DNA of 64,000 nucleotides from Arachis hypogaea (lineage: Eukaryota; Streptophyta; Magnoliopsida; Fabales; Fabaceae), in assembly GCF_003086295.3 (NCBI RefSeq), contig NC_092053.1, positions 112,981,506-113,045,505 of the forward strand. The letters are read 5' to 3'. A model generated the notes under the pieces. It was given only the letters and a program-made list of their open reading frames with translations. It was not told where the DNA came from and made no database searches. Position numbers and translations under genes: made by a program. Positions 43,589 through 56,400 of this stretch are shown here, in pieces. Positions within the stretch are counted from its first letter, which is position 1, and each line of letters begins with the position of its first letter.

Positions 43589-45262
43589 TGATGAGCGGAT
43601 AATTTATACGCTTTTTGACATTGTTTTTAGTATGTTTTTAGTAGGATCTAGTTACTTTTAGGGATGTTTTCATTAGTTTTTATGTTAAATTCACATTTCT
43701 GGACTTTACTATGAGTTTGTGTGTTTTTCTGTGATTTCAGGTATTTTCTGGCTGAAATTGAGGGACTTGAGCAGAAATCAGATTCAGAGGTGAAAAAGGA
43801 CTGCTGATGCTGTTGGATTCTGACCTCCCTGCACTCAAAGTGGATTTTCTGGAGCTACAGAACTCGAAATGGCGCGCTCCCAATTGCGTTGGAACGTAGA
43901 CATCCAGGGCTTTCCAGCAATATATAATAGTCCATACTTTGGCCAAGAATTGATGACGTAAACTGGCGTTGAACGCCAGCCTTCTGCCCAAATCTGGCGT
44001 CCAGCGCCAGAAAAGGATCCAAAACCAGAGTTGAACGCCCAAACTGGCACAGAAAGTGGCGTTCAACTCCACAAATGGCCTCTGCACGTGCTACACTCAA
44101 GCTCAGCCCAAACACACACCAAGTGGGCCCCGGAAGTGGATTTATGCATCAAATACTTACTCATGTAAACCCTAGTGACTAGTTTATTATAAATAGGACC
44201 TCTTACTATTGTATTAGGCATCTTTTGATCAGTTGTATGCTATCTTAGATCACAATAGGGGGCTGGCCATCTCGGCCATGCCTGGACCTTCACTTATGTA
44301 TTTTCATACGGTAGAGTTTCTACACTCCATAGATTAAGGTGTGGAGCTCTGCTGTTCCTCAAAGATTAATGCAAAGTACTACTGTTTTCTATTCAATTCT
44401 TCTTATTTCTCTTCTAAGATATCCATTCGCACCCAAGAACGTGATGAAGGTGATGATTATGTGTGACGCTCATCATCCTTCTCCCTTATGAACGCGTGCC
44501 TAACAAACACTTCTGTTCTACATGAATTAAGCTAGAATGAGTATCTCTTAGATCTCCTAACCAGAATCTTCGTGGCGTAAGCTAGAATGATGGCGGCATT
44601 CAAGAGAATCCGGAAGGTCTAAACCTTGTCTGTGGTATTCTGAGTAGGATTCAATGATTGAATGACTGTGACGAGCTTCAAACTCGCGAGTGTTGGGCGT
44701 TAGTGACAGACGCAAAAGGAGGGTGAATCCTATTCCAGCATGATCGAGAACCGACAGATGAATAGCCGTGCCGTGACAGGGTGCGTGAGCATATGATTCA
44801 CTGAGAGGAGGGGATGTAGCCACTGACAACGGTGATGCCCTTGCATACAGCCAGCCATGGAAAGGAGTAAGACTGATTGGATGAAGATAGCAGGAAAGCA
44901 GAGGTTCAGAGGAACGAAAAGCATCTCCATTCGCTTATCTGAAATTCCTGCCAATGAATCTACATAAGTATCTCTATCCCTTTTATTGTTTATTTTAATC
45001 TAATAAAATATCATGTTTAAATCCGCCTGACTGAGATTTACAAGGTGACCATAGCTTGCTTCAAGCCAACAATCTCTGTGGGATCGACCCTTACTCACGT
45101 AAGGTTTATTACTTGGACGACCCAGTACACTTGCTGGTTAGTTGAACGGAGTTGTGTCCACACATAGTAAAGAGCCAGAATGAGGATTCAATACAATTAT
45201 ATATTGTTAATCTCACACAAGTACAAAGAACATGAAACATGTGATCACAATTTCGTCCACCA
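43589..45262 (+). mobile_element. 3' LTR of element A
   Basis: 1,674 bp, the same length as the 5' LTR, followed by target duplication AGAAC at 45263-45267. Confidence 0.95.
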
Positions 45263-46929
45263 AGAACAGAAGTGATTGTCAGACATACGTTCGTGGATTG
45301 AGAAAGGTGATGAGTGTCACTGATCATCACCTTCTCCATAGTTAGGCGCGAATGGATATCTTAGATAGGAACACGCATGTTTGAATAGAAAACAGAAATA
45401 CTTGCATTAATTCATTGAGACACAGCAGAGCTCCTCACCCCCAACAATGGAGTTTAGAGACTCATGCCGTCAAAGAATACAAAGTTCAGGTCTAAAAATG
45501 TCATGAGATACAAAATAAGTCTCTAAAAGTTGTTTAAATACTAAACTAGTAGCCTAGGAGCCTAGGTTTACAGAAAATGAGTAAACTATGATAGATGGTG
45601 CAGAGATCCACTTCTGGGGCCCACTTGGTGTGTGCTGGGGCTGAGACTTAAGCAATTCACGTGCATAAGGCTGTTTTGGGCGTTCAACGCCAGGTTTGGA
45701 TCCATTTCTGGCGTTGAACTCCAACTTTTAATCCTTTTCTGGCGCTGGACGCCAGAATTGGGCAGAGAACTGGCGTTGAACGCCAGTTTACGTCATCTAT
45801 CCTTAAGCAAAGTATGGACTATTATATATTGCTGGAAAGCCCTGGATGTCTACTTTCCAATGCAATTGGAAGCGTGCCATTTCGAGTTCTATAGCTCCAG
45901 AAAATCCACTTTGAGTGCAAGGAGGTCAGAATCCAACAGCATCAGCAGTCTTTTTTCAGCCTGAATCAGATTTTTGCTCAGCTCCCTCAATTTCAGCCAG
46001 AAAAATACTTGAAATTACAGAAAAACACACAACTCATAGTAAAGTCCAGAAATATGAATTTTTCCTAAAAACTAATGGAAACAAACTAAAAACTCACTAA
46101 AACATACTAAAAACTATATGAAATTAACCCCAAAAAGCGTATAAAATATCCGCTCATCACGTACCATTAGGCGGGGCGAGAGAGAAATTCAGGACCGCCT
46201 TACTAGGCGAGGCAAGGCAGGCCAGCTCACCAGATGGTGGGCTTTTGACAAGACAGGATGGGCTTTTCTATTTGTCACCCTAATAGGGACGTGGACATAA
46301 GTACCTGTCCCATAGAACCTATTAAATATACGCGAACATAAAATTATTAATTTATCCTAATTTATATATACATAAATCCATTTCTTGAATTTAGTAACCC
46401 TAATTTCTGCCTCCAATTCAAATTCTTCCTTTTTTTCCAGACTCATTCTTAGCCTCGATCCTCTCTTTCTCTAACTCACTTTCTCTGCCTCTCAAGTCCA
46501 TCACTACGTCGCTCAGTATTGTCCCAAAAAATTATGTTATGTTATTATGTTGGAATATGTTTTTATGTTTCTCCTTTTGAAATGTTATTTTTCAAAACGA
46601 ATATGTTATAAATTGTGTTGAATTATATTGAATCGATTATTTTGTGATTATTATATTATGTCTTTTTGTGTTAATTTTTTTCAAAAGTTTTCAAAGAATA
46701 TTCGTAGATACCTGAGGAGATCTGCGTTCCCTAAGGGGTAATTAAACAGGAACTTGCAATGACAGAGAAGGAACATGACATTTTTTTAAAAATAGGAGTG
46801 AGGGATGGGAAGGGGGCTTCTCATGCTCTCCTGAGCACTCATTACCATATTTTTTTGGTGATCTACGAAGGGTTGAAGAACCCCAGCAAAGGGAAAGAGG
46901 AAAAAATAACACAAAGAAAAATAAAGAAA

Positions 46930-49900
46930 CTAAGACCCTCTAACTTTAAGGGTCCTTATACAGTCGCATAGCAGAGCATAGTTGATGTCCGGAGGGGCTC
47001 TATCAAACAGGTGTAATCCAAGTGGGAGGTCTTGTCCCATCTTGGCGAGATGATCGGCCACCATGTTTGCTTCACGAAGGGTGTGCGTCCAAGAGATTTG
47101 TTGAAGGCGTGCAGCTTGGTTACGGATGTCCTGAACCAGAGGGGCACAATGATGGGCTGGGGAATATCCATGCTTGATGAAGTTGATAGCAGCAGCTGAG
47201 TCAGACTCAACTACCAGTTTTTGGTATTCATTTGTTGTAGCAATGGTCATCCTATGGATGACTGCCCACAGTTCTGCGTGCATAATCGAGCAGTTATCTA
47301 GATTACCTGAGTATCCTTTTAAGAATCTCCCAGCCGAGTCCCTGAACACTCCCCACAAGCGGCATTACTTCTCTGAGCATACCAGGAACCTTCAACATTC
47401 AACTTAACACAATCTCCATCCGGTCGCGACCAGCCAACAAGACACCTGCTAGCAGCTCGAGTATTTCTCGGATTTAGATTGCTCTTAACCACCTTCAAAA
47501 ATTCCTCGGCCCGCGCTCGAATTTGGTAGCCAACCGTAGTAGCAGCAACAGTCTCTCCATTGAAAACAAGTTTATTCCGGAAGAACCATAGGGATGATGC
47601 AGCAACTCCAAAAAGGCAAGACCAATTGTTATTTGAGGTAAGGTTTAGAGATAACCAATTGTTGAGGCTAGTGTTGAAGAAGGAGTTGATGCCATTAGGT
47701 GGGATAAGCCTTTGCCAAATGCTTCTAGCATAGAAACAGTCCCGAAGGACATGGATGACTAACTCTTCATGATGCCAGCATCGAGGGCAAGCGCCATCCG
47801 TGGTTAAGTGTCTACGTCTTCTTTCCAAGTTGGTGAGGATAGTGTTGTGTGCCACCAGCCAAAGAAAGGTTCTCACACGCTCAGGACCCTGCCACATTCA
47901 CACTAAATGGAAGATCCTGTTGGGAGTAACTTGGGTTTCCATAAGGTTCTGATACGCTGACTTGATACTAAATTGGCCGTTTGAGGAAGATCTCCAAGCT
48001 ATATAGTCAGCTTCCTTCCACGGGGACGGCGGGGAGATACCTACGATCCTCTTGACAATATCCTCCGGCAACATCTCCTGAAGCTTCCTAACATTCCACT
48101 GCCCTGAGACATCGAGGAAATCTATTAGCATATCTGAATAAATGCATTATTACTAACCTGGTTTGTAGTTGCACTTAAACTACCTACACTCGGGATCCAG
48201 CAGTGCTCCCAGAAGCGAATTTGGAAACCATCCCCAACTCTCCAAATACAGTTTTGTTGGACATTTTCCCAGACAGAGCAGATACCCTTCCAAAGATTTG
48301 AGCTATTCCGCCTCCTTTCCACCTTGGGCATGATATTCGTGCCGCTACCATATTTTGATCTGAGTATTCTAGCCCAAAGAGCCTCTTTTCTTTCAATAAG
48401 TCCCCATCCCGCCTTCATCATAAAAGCTTGATTCATTTGGCTTGCATGTCTAATACCCAGACCCCCACAGCTTTTAGGTTCACAGACTCTCTTCCAACTA
48501 AGAAGATGTATTTTCTTGGTTTGTTCTGTGTTCCCCCAGAGAAAATTCCTGCAGATACAGTCAATAGTATTACAAGTAGTGGAAGATAAAACAGCATATT
48601 GCATATTATATAAAGGCATAGATGAGAGGACATATTTCACCAGAGTCACTCTTCCCGCAAGAGACAAGGATGAAGCTTTCCAAGAATTAAGCCTGGCATG
48701 AAGCTTGTTGATAATGCCCTCAAAGGCATGTTTGGATACTCTAGAGTGGAGAATCGGAATGCCTAAGTATTTGCCTAAGTCATCAGTTCTGGAAAACTGC
48801 AAAATATTACTCAATTCTGCTCGCACTGTGTGGCCCACATTCTTTGAGAAGATGACCCTGGTTTTCTCTTTGCTGACGCTCTGACCCGAGCTATCACAGA
48901 AAGCCTCGAGACATTTATTAATGACATTTGCTTGTTCAAGATTGGCCTCTGCAAACAAAATAATGTCATCTGCAAAGCACAGGTGGGAAATAGGGGGACC
49001 ATCCTTCTTGAGTCGAATCGGTTTCCAAAAGCCATGATCCACTGCTGTACTAATGAGTTGGGAGAGTCATTCAATACAGAGCACAAAAATATACGGAGAA
49101 ATGGGGTCTCCTTGCCTAATACCTCTGGAAGGTGTAAATTCTTCCAGTTCCTCCCCATTCCAAAGAACCCTCATCCTGGCGGTCAAGATACAAGAGAGGA
49201 TAAGATTAACAAAATTCTGGGGAAGCCCAATATCTGCAAGGGTCTCCTTGATAAAGCACTCCTTTAACCTATCATACGCCTTTTCCAAGTCAATCTTTAT
49301 AGCCATCCAGCCTTTCTTTCCGTTTTTCTGTCTCATAGAGTGGATGACCTCTTGAGTGATGATGATGTTATCGGAGCTGTGCCTACTGGGGACAAAACTG
49401 CACTGATTAGGCATAACTAATTTGTCCATCACTTTTTTCAACCGGTTCACGAGAATCTTAGTAACCACCTTATAGGAAACATTACAGAGATTGATGGGCC
49501 TTAGCTGTCTTAAATGCGAGACAGGTTCCACTTTGGGGATGAGAGTGATTAATGTCTCATTAACCTCTCTGATCTTGCTCGGGTCCTTAAAGAAATTTTT
49601 GGTCAGATCACAGACATTAGTGCTGACTTTATCCCACTAACTCTGGTAGAAGATGGCTTGAAGCCCATCCCTGCCAAGTGCCTTCCAACTGCCCATACCA
49701 AAAATAGCATCTTTCACTTCTTCGTTAGTCACGTTTTGGCCCAGGATGTTGCTGTCGGAGCTGCTCAGAGCGGGAAAACTATTCTTTAAAATGAACAGGG
49801 TATAAGAGGGGCTGTCAGAGTAAAGATTCCAAAAGAAAATAGTAGCCGTATTTTCCAGAGTAATCTTGTCTGTTATTCAGTCACCGTTGTCATTTTGAAG

Positions 49901-51013
49901 GGAGGTAATCTTGTTTCTGCGCCTTCTAATCATTGTAGAGCCATGAAAGAATTTCGTATTTCAATCTCCAAACTCGATCCATTTGCATCTAGCTTTTTTG
50001 AACCATAAAATTTCTTCCTGAATGAGAATGTTTTCATATTCCAACCACAAATCTTTTTGCATTTTTTCTAGAAAAGAGTTCTGAGAATACCCCAAACTAT
50101 TAGCAATACCTTGGAGCCTTCTAAGGATTCTGTGTTTCTGTTTGAAAACATTACCAAAGACCGAGCTATTCCACTCCTTGATTTTATTCTTGAAATTTGA
50201 AATACCCTCATCCCAAGAGTTCTTGACATTCCATGAGGCATCAACAAACTTTCCAAAATCCGGGTGGGTAATCCACGCTGCAAGAAAATGAAACGGTCAT
50301 CTACCTTTATTATGTGTCATAGCATTTGATAGTTGCAAACAGATAGGCGAGTTATCTAATTTGAGCGTGGGCAAGTGTTTAACATAAGCCTTAGGGAAGG
50401 TAATTTGCCACTCCAAATTGCTCAGCCCCCTGTCCAGTCTCTCCGCAAGATTTCCTCTCTTCTAAGTGAATGGCCAACTAGAATAACCCAAATCAACTAG
50501 GCCACAAGTCAAGAGACATTCTTGAAACTCCTTGTAGGCACTTTGGGTGTTGTTGATCATCCCACCATGCTTTTCATGATTATGCAACATGGCATTAAAA
50601 TCCCCCAAAAGGCACCAGGGGAGATTAACGTTGCTAGCATACGTTTCAAGTGAATTCCACAAGGCTCTTATGGTCACCCTCTGTGGACTACCGTAAACAG
50701 CAGTAATGAGCCAGGGGCTCGAGTTATTACCAGAGACTTTAAGGTGGATATATTGCCTATCATGTTTCAGAACATCCACGCTCCAAACAGAGGAGTCCCA
50801 AAGACACCATATTCCTCAAGAGTGACCCATAGCATCCACAACAAAGGATTTATCAAAACCCATCTTGTCCCGAATCTGTTTGCCTCGTGTTCCACTTACA
50901 TGAGTTTCTAACAAAAAGAAGAAGTTTGCCTCATACTCCTGTCGCAGGTCTCGGATAATTGACGGGAAGGCTTTACTGCCAGCACCCCTACAGTTCCAGC
51001 TAATGATATTCAT
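46930..51013 (-). pseudogene. LINE ORF2: endonuclease, reverse transcriptase, RNase H
   Basis: The start at 51013 gives MNIISWNCRGAGSKAFPSII, an APE-type endonuclease (LLETH, later LGDFNAML). The RT follows with PKVEPVSHLRQLRPINLCNV, AIKIDLEKAYDRL, SRGIRQGDPISPYIFVLCIE and the catalytic FADDIILF. Next are the thumb region and a zf-RVT domain (CPRCWHHEELVIHVLRDC). The C-terminal RNase H has the AELWAV, ESDSAAAI and ADHLAKMG motifs. At least eight in-frame stops (for example TGA at 50816 and 49067) and two frame changes (near 48125 and 47340) disable it. Many stops can be explained by C-to-T change at CGA, CAG or TGG codons. The normal product nicks DNA and reverse-transcribes the LINE RNA at the target. 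Confidence 0.93.
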
Positions 51014-51592
51014 TATCCAAGATGCAAGGGAGGAGGAGCCATCAACGGCCAGGATTACTTGCGGGCAAGAGCCCCTTGTTCCGGACCTACCTGGTCCCTG
51101 GAAGACGATTCCTCCTTTCTGTCCCTGCTACCAACTTCTACCCTGAGAACATCTGATTGCTTCACTTGATTGCCTCTGGGCTCGACAATCCCTAATCATT
51201 CTCCTGGTGGATGTTGGTTCTTTCCCAAATTAAACAGCATTTATCCCGGACCACATGCTGATCCAGGGTCATATGGGCATTCTTCAAAGAATTGAAGGCT
51301 TTCCATTTCTCTCACTCCATCCTCTTTATATACTCCTTGACCACAAGCTCCATACCTTCAAGCTCTGGATCTGTATCTTTTCCTTAGACAACTCTTGGTA
51401 GATTTTCCATCCCTTTAGGGTTAGGTAAGGCAATTGCAGGATTTTTCTCCTTATTCTTATTGTAGTTTGGCTTCCCACCCGATTTGGATAAGCCTTTTGG
51501 GGGAGGCATAGTTTTTTTTTTGTGGGGTTTTCTCAGCTCCCTGTTTTAGGACCCCTTTTTTGAACATGGGTCTTGATCGTCGCATGTTGGGC

Positions 51593-52915
51593 TTAGTTCT
51601 GTTGCAGCCCGTTAACTTCTATTTCCTTTTGGACCTTCCCTACACATTCCATACTTCCCTGAACGTCCTCCGAAATTTCCTCATGTAAGACCGTAAATCG
51701 AGATCCATCAGAATCTTTCCTTTTTGGAGACTCGTCCTTTTCAGAGTTATATTTAGTAACCTGCTTCTGATTGCCATGAGATTCTTTCTGTCGTATTTGG
51801 ATCTTCTTTTTATTTGTGTATCTTTTAACCATCATCCAAGGCCCGAAATTAGGGTTAGTTTGACCGTTGCCATGATTGTCATGATTGCACTTATTTTGTA
51901 GAGCTCCAAACTTTCCATTTTGGTTATCACCATGCTCAGCAGTTCCCTCTACCGGAGGATCATTTCTGGCGCCGACATCATCCATAGGATTGCCACTAGT
52001 TGTTAGGTTCTCCATGCACTATTCTGATCTATGTCCATACCTGCCACAAGTAAAACAAATTTGATACAGACCTTCATATTCAAGGTGAAGTTCACATCCA
52101 AGCACCGAGATACGTGGCACAAGTTATTTTGCCAGGTCGATCTCTACACATATACGGGCGAATATCCCCCGTGAGTGGATAGACGTGGTTCGATCGATCT
52201 TTAGCATATGACCAATGGCCGAACCCACCCTCCAAAGGAAGCGGTGATTATAAAGTTCAATAGGGAGATTTGGGATGCGGATCCAGGTAGCAATTTTCCT
52301 GACTTCTGTGGACCCTGATAAGAAGAAGGGTCTCCATCTCTGAACAATAAGGTAGTGCCCAGCAACCATCCAGGGCCCTTCCATAAGCGCATGAGCGTAG
52401 TCCTCCTTATCTGAAAAATGAACAAAAAAATAGTCACGATTCATATCAATAACATGAATCTTACCTTTACCTTCCCAGTCTCTTCGAAGGCGTTGCTCCA
52501 TGAACGCAAAAGTCACACGCTTTTCCAAAACTTTGACCATAAGAACATTCTTCCATGGTTTACACCACTCTTCAAATTCCTCTTTAGACACTGGAATCGT
52601 GGGACAAGTGTTAAAAGATTTTTCAGCATTCACCCCATCCCCATCATCTTTATACCACTTATCCTCCGGGTTAGGCTCATCATCGTCCATGGTGAACGAG
52701 GTCTCATGGTCGCCTTCCAATCCAGGCCCGGTCAGTAGAGTTTTCTTATATGAACCTTTTTGAATAGGTGTGTCTTTCACCTCAACTGGCACAATTTCCA
52801 TGCAATCGGGCGAATGATTAAGATTCACCTCTCCTCGAGTTTTGACTTTCTTTGTACATCTCTGTACTAGGTCATCTTCCTGAGTGGAAACCCTAGCAGA
52901 ACGTTGTTCAGACAT
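51593..52915 (-). pseudogene. LINE ORF1 (DUF4283-type, zinc knuckle)
   Basis: The first ATG at 52915 gives MSEQRSARVSTQEDD, though the frame is open further upstream to about 52969. A DUF4283-like RNA-binding region reads WCKPWKNVLMVKVLEKRVTF, DYFFVHFSDKEDYAHALMEG and PWMVAGHYLIVQRWRP, then LPIELYNHRFL. A CCHC knuckle CFTCGRYGHRSE-stop-C follows. Two in-frame stops, TAA at 52124-52126 and TAG at 52016-52018 (the latter inside the knuckle), interrupt a frame that otherwise runs to 51593. ORF1 normally coats LINE RNA. 51014-51592 is the inter-ORF spacer. Confidence 0.85.
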
Positions 52916-53641
52916 AACGTAGCAGCCAAGAGGTTGGGAAAGCTCCTTGAAGTCGAAGGGAAGTTCCAAAAGCTTCTATTGCATTTCCCAGCTCAAAAGT
53001 TCATGGAAAGTTTGTAACTTTCTTACAACGATGTTATTTGAACTCATTACCATATCTAACTAGTAATGTGATCCAATCTGAGCTGATTTAAGAGGGGACG
53101 CGTGGACTTCATATGCGTTGGACATTTAAGGTAATTGTAAGACCCAGAATCTTTGAAAAGTCTTATTATGATCAAGTCTCAAATCATATGGTTATTTATA
53201 GCCTTAATTTCAGAAATTATTTTATTAAAGGTAATTAAGGCAAGTTTTGATTTATTGGATTTGAGATATGTTATGATTATTATCCAATTTTACAATTATT
53301 GGATTATTTTCTATATTTAAAGTATAAGGTTGATAGTTATGAAATAATAAGGATTTTATATGATTTGGATTAGATAAGTAATATTTTAAATATTACTATT
53401 ACTATTTTGGAAAAATGAAGACATTAATTATATTATTTCTAATTTTTAGATTTGGGCATTTTATTGAAAATAATTTGCGAAAGTGAGGAACAAATAGTAT
53501 TTTCTATATATAATTAGGGTTGGATTTAATTGAGTTTCAATTACTATATTATTCCCAATTTTATGTGAAATTACCATAATGCCCCTAACCCTAATTATTT
53601 TGAAAAAGAAATAAAATCCTAAAACCCTACCCGGTAACCCG

Positions 53642-54319
53642 TTGCTCCCCCATGCCCCAGCAGCCACAACACACACGGTTTTCTTCCTCTCTTTCCATGA
53701 AAAGGGAAGGAGCAGAGGCAGAAAAATGAAATTGAGGGAGGAGGGGAGAGAGAGGAACGCCGTCGCACATCCAAGGGTGGAGATCGAGAGAGAGCAAGCC
53801 GTGCCACTGCCACCACGGGTTGCCGTCGCTAACGCCCAGCCGTCTCTGCCTTTTTGTCACGAAACAAGGAGCCCAGAGGAAAGAAAGAGGTGGCGCCACC
53901 GCCAGGGCTCACCGCCGTTGCAGTTGTCGTCTCCCCTTGCTACTGCCACCTTCGCCGATCATCCTTGCGTAGTGTCACAGGCAGAATCGCGACCTGGAGA
54001 GAGCGCGAGCCATAGCCACCGATGGAGAAGGAGGAGCGCGCGCGGAGAAGGTGAAGCCACCGCTGTCGCCGGCACCTCCAGCCCGTATCGCCGCCGAGCG
54101 CGCTGTAACCTCTGCCGCCGCCAATCTGATTTGCTCTGCCGCCGTGCCGTTGAGGAGAAGGCCGTCCAGTCACACCGAAAAGGTGAGACAGAGAGATCTG
54201 CAGCTGAGCCGGGGTTCAGCCACCGTGTCCAGCTGCACTTGCGTCGCCGGTGCCGCCTTGATCGGAACTACCGCCGTCAAAAAGGGGTTTCAGGCCACCG
54301 CGGGTGTCGCTGCCAGTGA
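53642..54319 (+). other. GC-rich ORF in the LARD 5' LTR, probably not a gene
   Basis: A 225-codon arginine-rich ORF (MKLREEGRERNAVAHPRVEI near its start) in a GC-rich block, with competing ORFs in other frames. The other LTR copy (61105-61983) has a 292-codon version because the stop differs. No domain is recognised. Splice-like signals follow (GCCGGTAAGGGTTTT at about 54440 and CAGTAAGTAATT near 54597), so the block may be a transduplicated leader exon or the LTR's own untranslated leader. Confidence 0.5.
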
Positions 54320-56400
54320 AGAGAGCTGCATCTCTGTGATTCTGACCGCCAGGGATGGTCCTGTGACTTCCAGAATTGCTGCCGGAGCTCCGGGCTGAGC
54401 TTCTGCCACTTGAGACCCTGCAGTCGTCGCCGAAAAAGTTTGCCGGTAAGGGTTTTGATTGAGGTTTCTGCCTTTTTGGATTTCGAGAAGGTTTTAATGC
54501 TGCGTGATTTTTATAGTTGATCCACCAGAGCTTCTGCCACCGTCGGAGCTGTTGCCGGGCCTGTTCAAAATCGCAGCTGCTTCGTTTTGCTAGTTCAGTA
54601 AGTAATTATGTTTCGAAAAGCCTTACGTTAGTATTCGGTTGTGTTGGTTAATGAATATGAGTTTTGGTAACGTGGGGTCGAGTCCTGATTATTATATGTT
54701 GCGACTAGGGTTGCTATGGTTATTGCAAAAGTGACTGGGAGCTGAGGTTTTGGTTGCCGTCAGTTCGGGTTGAGGCGGAAAGGACTCTGTGAGGCGTTTG
54801 GGTTATGGAATTGCGTTTTGAGGTAGGGGCGCTTTCCAAAAACTATGTTTTGTGTATTGGAATTATTATATATGGATACTGGTGCGAGATATTATGTATT
54901 TGGTTATTGTATCTGCCTTATGTATTATTTGATTGACTCGAATGACTATGGATGTTGGTTTGGCTGAATTGTTGTGCGGCTTTATGAAATGTAATGTATG
55001 AAGTTGATTCTTTAAAGATTTGAAATATGAGTTTAATCCGTTGAGGATTGGTTTGAATTAAGTCAATTATTTTGATGATGTGAAAGATAGAATACTCTTG
55101 AAATTCATCCTGGGTTGCTTTAATTGATTTGGTTTTGATAAACGATTTATTGCTGAACCGATTCTTTAAAGCTTTGGAAATGAGTTAAATCGGTTGATAT
55201 TGAGTTGATTTTGAAATGGTTTTCTTGAGATATACCACTGAGGCGACTGTTGGATTTAGCTTGCTTTGAATTGATTTTTGGTTTTGAGCTGTTTAAAAGG
55301 AATGAGAAACGGTTTAGTTGGGACCCGAACCGGGTGGCAAAAGTCCAAGTTTTAGGGGAGGTGCTGCCAAAATTTCTACAAAATCCTAGTCTTGTTTGAA
55401 AAGTTATTTAAAAAGGATTGGATTTGAGAAGTTGTATTATTTGATTTATTAAGAGAATATTTATATTTTCAAGCTTAATTTATTTAGTGAACTTTATGCC
55501 TTGAGTTTGACTTATTTAGAAATGAACTATTTTTACCGTTTGAATCACTGAAGGAAAGAATGATACTCTAATATTGATTTCAATATAAAAAGGAGCTTTT
55601 AGTGATTTCAAAGGAATCTAGACTTTTGATTGAGTAATTAAGTTTGAGGCATTTTGGAAGAGTTAGAAAAATGTGCTCCAAAAAGAAACCTGAAAGTGGT
55701 TTGATTCAAATGAACCGGTTCTTTTTCAAATGAGTTGATTTTTGGACCGGATTGGAACTTGTGATTTTGTATGGTCGGTTTCATAATAAATTCAATTTTA
55801 TTTACTTGAACCGAGAATCCATTATTTTAAGAGTTTCAATGAATTTTAAGGAATTGATATAGGTTGACTTTCCCTAAAGACTTGGGACTCTGCCGAGAAA
55901 CCTTTGTTATAAAATCCCATTGTTGTATGGGTGATTTTGAATACTTTGAAATAAATCCTTAACTTGCCATGGTTTTGGAAGTTTTGGAAAGAGAATGCCG
56001 ATAGTGGCTTTGTTTTAAAAAGGGAACTCACTTTGAGTAAATTTGGCTTATTAGTCTGAGATGATTTGAGAAACGAGATTTCTAAAGCCAAGGCTGAAAA
56101 GAGTTGAAACTTGATTTCAAAGTGAAACGATTTGAGAAAAAGTGATTTATGGCTTAAATGCCGGTTTTATGAATTTGATGATGTTGGATGGTGGAAGTGC
56201 TGTTTTGTTATGGGTCAGAATGGCTGTGTATGATTATGAAAATTGGCTGGTTCTGGATTGAACCACGAGCCGAAATGGCTGTGTATGATATTGATTTATG
56301 GCTAATTGCTGAATGAGTTATGGGCCGTATGGCTGACTATGAATTATGAATTTAAGCCGGATGGCTGAGATGGATGTTGATCCATGATTGGGACTGAATG

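Larger units (their letters stand above)
35531..45262 (+). mobile_element. Gypsy element A, structurally complete but lacking pol
   Basis: A 9,732-bp element with two 1,674-bp LTRs and 5-bp target duplications AGAAC (35526-35530 and 45263-45267). The order is 5' LTR, PBS, leader, gag-protease, palindrome array, ORF2 remnant with tRNA-Cys piece, long non-coding region, PPT-like tract and 3' LTR. No reverse transcriptase, RNase H or integrase is seen, so mobilisation must have used proteins from another element. By eye the LTRs differ at about ten positions (0.6%), implying a recent insertion. It is the innermost and youngest element of the nest. Confidence 0.95.
34878..46159 (-). mobile_element. 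Solo gypsy LTR C, split by element A
   Basis: On the minus strand it starts TGATGAGCGGATATTTTATA (46159 downward) and ends TTCGTGCACCA at 34878. Its two parts, 34878-35530 and 45268-46159, add to about 1,545 bp. The flanks TGTAC (34873-34877) and CGTAC (46160-46164) differ by one C-to-T change, as expected for a decayed CpG in an old target duplication. No internal region of its own. It carries palindromic units at 45670-45790. Confidence 0.85.
34307..46282. mobile_element. hAT MITE split by LTR element C
   Basis: The left end TAGGGGTGGTAAACGG and right end TTTGTCACCCTA are inverted termini. The flanks ATGGGGAT (34299-34306) and ATAGGGAC (46283-46290) match at 6 of 8 positions, and both mismatches are transitions, so it is an aged hAT target duplication. 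The element is about 690 bp once the insertion is removed (34307-34877 plus 46165-46282). GC-rich subterminal parts (AACCCGCCAACCCGCC, GGCGGGGCG) flank an AT-rich core. The ORFs at 34428-34782 are chance. Confidence 0.85.
46851..53041 (-). mobile_element. L1-type LINE with 14-bp target duplication
   Basis: A 6.19-kb minus-strand non-LTR element. Both sides carry ACTCATTACCATAT (46837-46850 and 53042-53055), and the 3' end shows a short poly(A) (TTTTTT on the plus strand from 46851). S1 reads through the same site uninterrupted. It has ORF1, then ORF2 with endonuclease, RT, zinc-finger and RNase H. It appears full length, since the 5' end reaches the target duplication and ORF1 is preceded by a short leader. 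Decayed by stops and two frameshifts. Confidence 0.95.
32866..53135 (-). repeat. Old repeat segment S2, host of the nested insertions
   Basis: After removal of the insertions listed below, the remainder (32866-32999, 33542-33583, 34046-34306, 46291-46850 and 53056-53135) reads as a continuous relative of S1 in inverted orientation. Each insertion site is closed by its own target duplication. The segment ends at 53136 where the LARD LTR begins. Confidence 0.75.

Noticed and set aside
53642..54319. A real protein gene inside the LARD LTR
   Set aside because: The counterpart in the other LTR has a different stop and length, and alternative frames are equally open. No known domain.
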